Source: Legionella sp. (lineage in GTDB: Bacteria > Pseudomonadota > Gammaproteobacteria > Legionellales > Legionellaceae). From it: DNA of 7,406 nucleotides. The translations under genes were made by a program, and so were the position numbers. Positions 7,146 through 7,406 of the stretch are shown here, piece by piece. The stretch is taken from contig SCSO01000328.1 in assembly GCA_004297865.1 (NCBI GenBank), positions 1 to 7,406 on the forward strand. The letters are read 5' to 3'. The notes below the pieces were generated by a model. The model worked only from the letters and a program-made list of their open reading frames with translations. It ran no database searches and had not been told where the DNA came from. How positions within the stretch are numbered: position 1 is the stretch's first letter; each line of letters starts with the position of its first letter.

Positions 7146-7406
7146 CTACTTTAAATCATCAATAATTGCATGTAATGCGAGTAAATAACCTTGCGCACCT
7201 AATCCACTAATCACTCCTTTAGCAATGTCGGAGAAGTAGGAATGGTGACGAAATGTTTCGCGGGAATAAATGTTACTTAGGTGAACCTCAATAAAAGGGA
7301 TAGCGACCGCAGCTAGAGCATCACGTAAGGCAATACTGGTATGCGTAAAAGCAGCGGGATTGAAAATGATGTAATCCACTTTATCAGTTTTAGCCTGATG
7401 GATAGC
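7146..7406 (-). CDS. aroQ: Type II 3-dehydroquinate dehydratase, C-terminal part (5' end beyond window)
   Basis: AroQ dehydrates 3-dehydroquinate to 3-dehydroshikimate, the third step of the shikimate pathway, as a dodecamer of small flavodoxin-like subunits. The last 86 residues are visible and the frame is open to the window edge, so the GTG at 7379 is an internal valine codon and not the start. Diagnostic type II motifs, numbered within the fragment, are NPAAFTHTSIALRDAL at 16-31 (substrate-contacting Asn16 and His22), the catalytic histidine in EVHLSN at 40-45 (His42), RETFRHHS at 49-56, and the closing GVISGLGAQGYLLAL at 64-78. The N-terminal loop with the catalytic arginine and tyrosine lies outside the window. 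The stop is TAG at 7148-7146, 10 nt before accB. The aroQ-accB-accC order is frequent in gammaproteobacteria such as Pseudomonas. Confidence 0.96.
   Translation of the reverse strand, partial: AIHQAKTDKVDYIIFNPAAFTHTSIALRDALAAVAIPFIEVHLSNIYSRETFRHHSYFSDIAKGVISGLGAQGYLLALHAIIDDLK

Noticed and set aside
7146..7379. A separate 77-aa gene starting at the GTG at 7379
   Set aside because: The frame remains open to the window edge and the sequence is the C-terminal part of AroQ. The GTG encodes an internal valine.

Overview
The window is a compact, fully coding stretch of a gammaproteobacterial chromosome in which every gene lies on the minus strand. Transcription runs from high to low coordinates: aroQ (partial) > accB > accC > prmA > purH > dotU/icmH > icmF (partial). 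The DNA is AT-leaning (about 40% GC judged by eye). A housekeeping run followed directly by dotU-icmF points to the order Legionellales (Legionella or a close relative), where dotU and icmF are accessory genes of the Dot/Icm type IVB secretion system. The family calls rest on protein motifs. The taxonomic call is an inference from those motifs and from gene order recalled without a database search.

Right half (2827-7406), the metabolic block: the C-terminal part of type II 3-dehydroquinate dehydratase (AroQ, shikimate pathway), the biotin carboxyl carrier protein and biotin carboxylase of acetyl-CoA carboxylase (AccB, AccC), the ribosomal protein L11 methyltransferase (PrmA) and the bifunctional last-steps enzyme of IMP synthesis (PurH). 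The gaps are only 10, 12, 3 and 22 nt. Stop codons and Shine-Dalgarno sequences are interleaved, so these five genes look like one operon. All catalytic residues that could be checked are present, and several keep the E. coli residue number (AccB K122; AccC K116, K159, K238, E276, E288, R292, R338).

Left part (1-2742), the secretion block: DotU (263 aa, one C-terminal membrane anchor) and the first 652 codons of IcmF (cytoplasmic P-loop domain, one membrane segment, start of the periplasmic region). The two genes overlap by 8 bp. In Legionella the two proteins form an inner-membrane pair that stabilises and positions the Dot/Icm machine. The same families are called TssL and TssM in type VI secretion, but the short DotU, the lack of an N-terminal membrane hairpin in IcmF and the absence of other tss genes favour the type IVB assignment.

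The only real intergenic space is the 84 bp between purH and dotU. It holds a plausible sigma70-type promoter overlapped by an imperfect inverted repeat, and no convincing terminator. The secretion genes may therefore be read both from their own promoter and by read-through from the fatty-acid/purine operon. No RNA genes, mobile elements or CRISPR arrays were seen, and no wholly new system is evident. The points of interest are the metabolic/secretion junction, the unusual nucleotide-binding motifs and homopolymer in icmF, and a gene order that differs from the common prmA-dusB-fis-purH arrangement.
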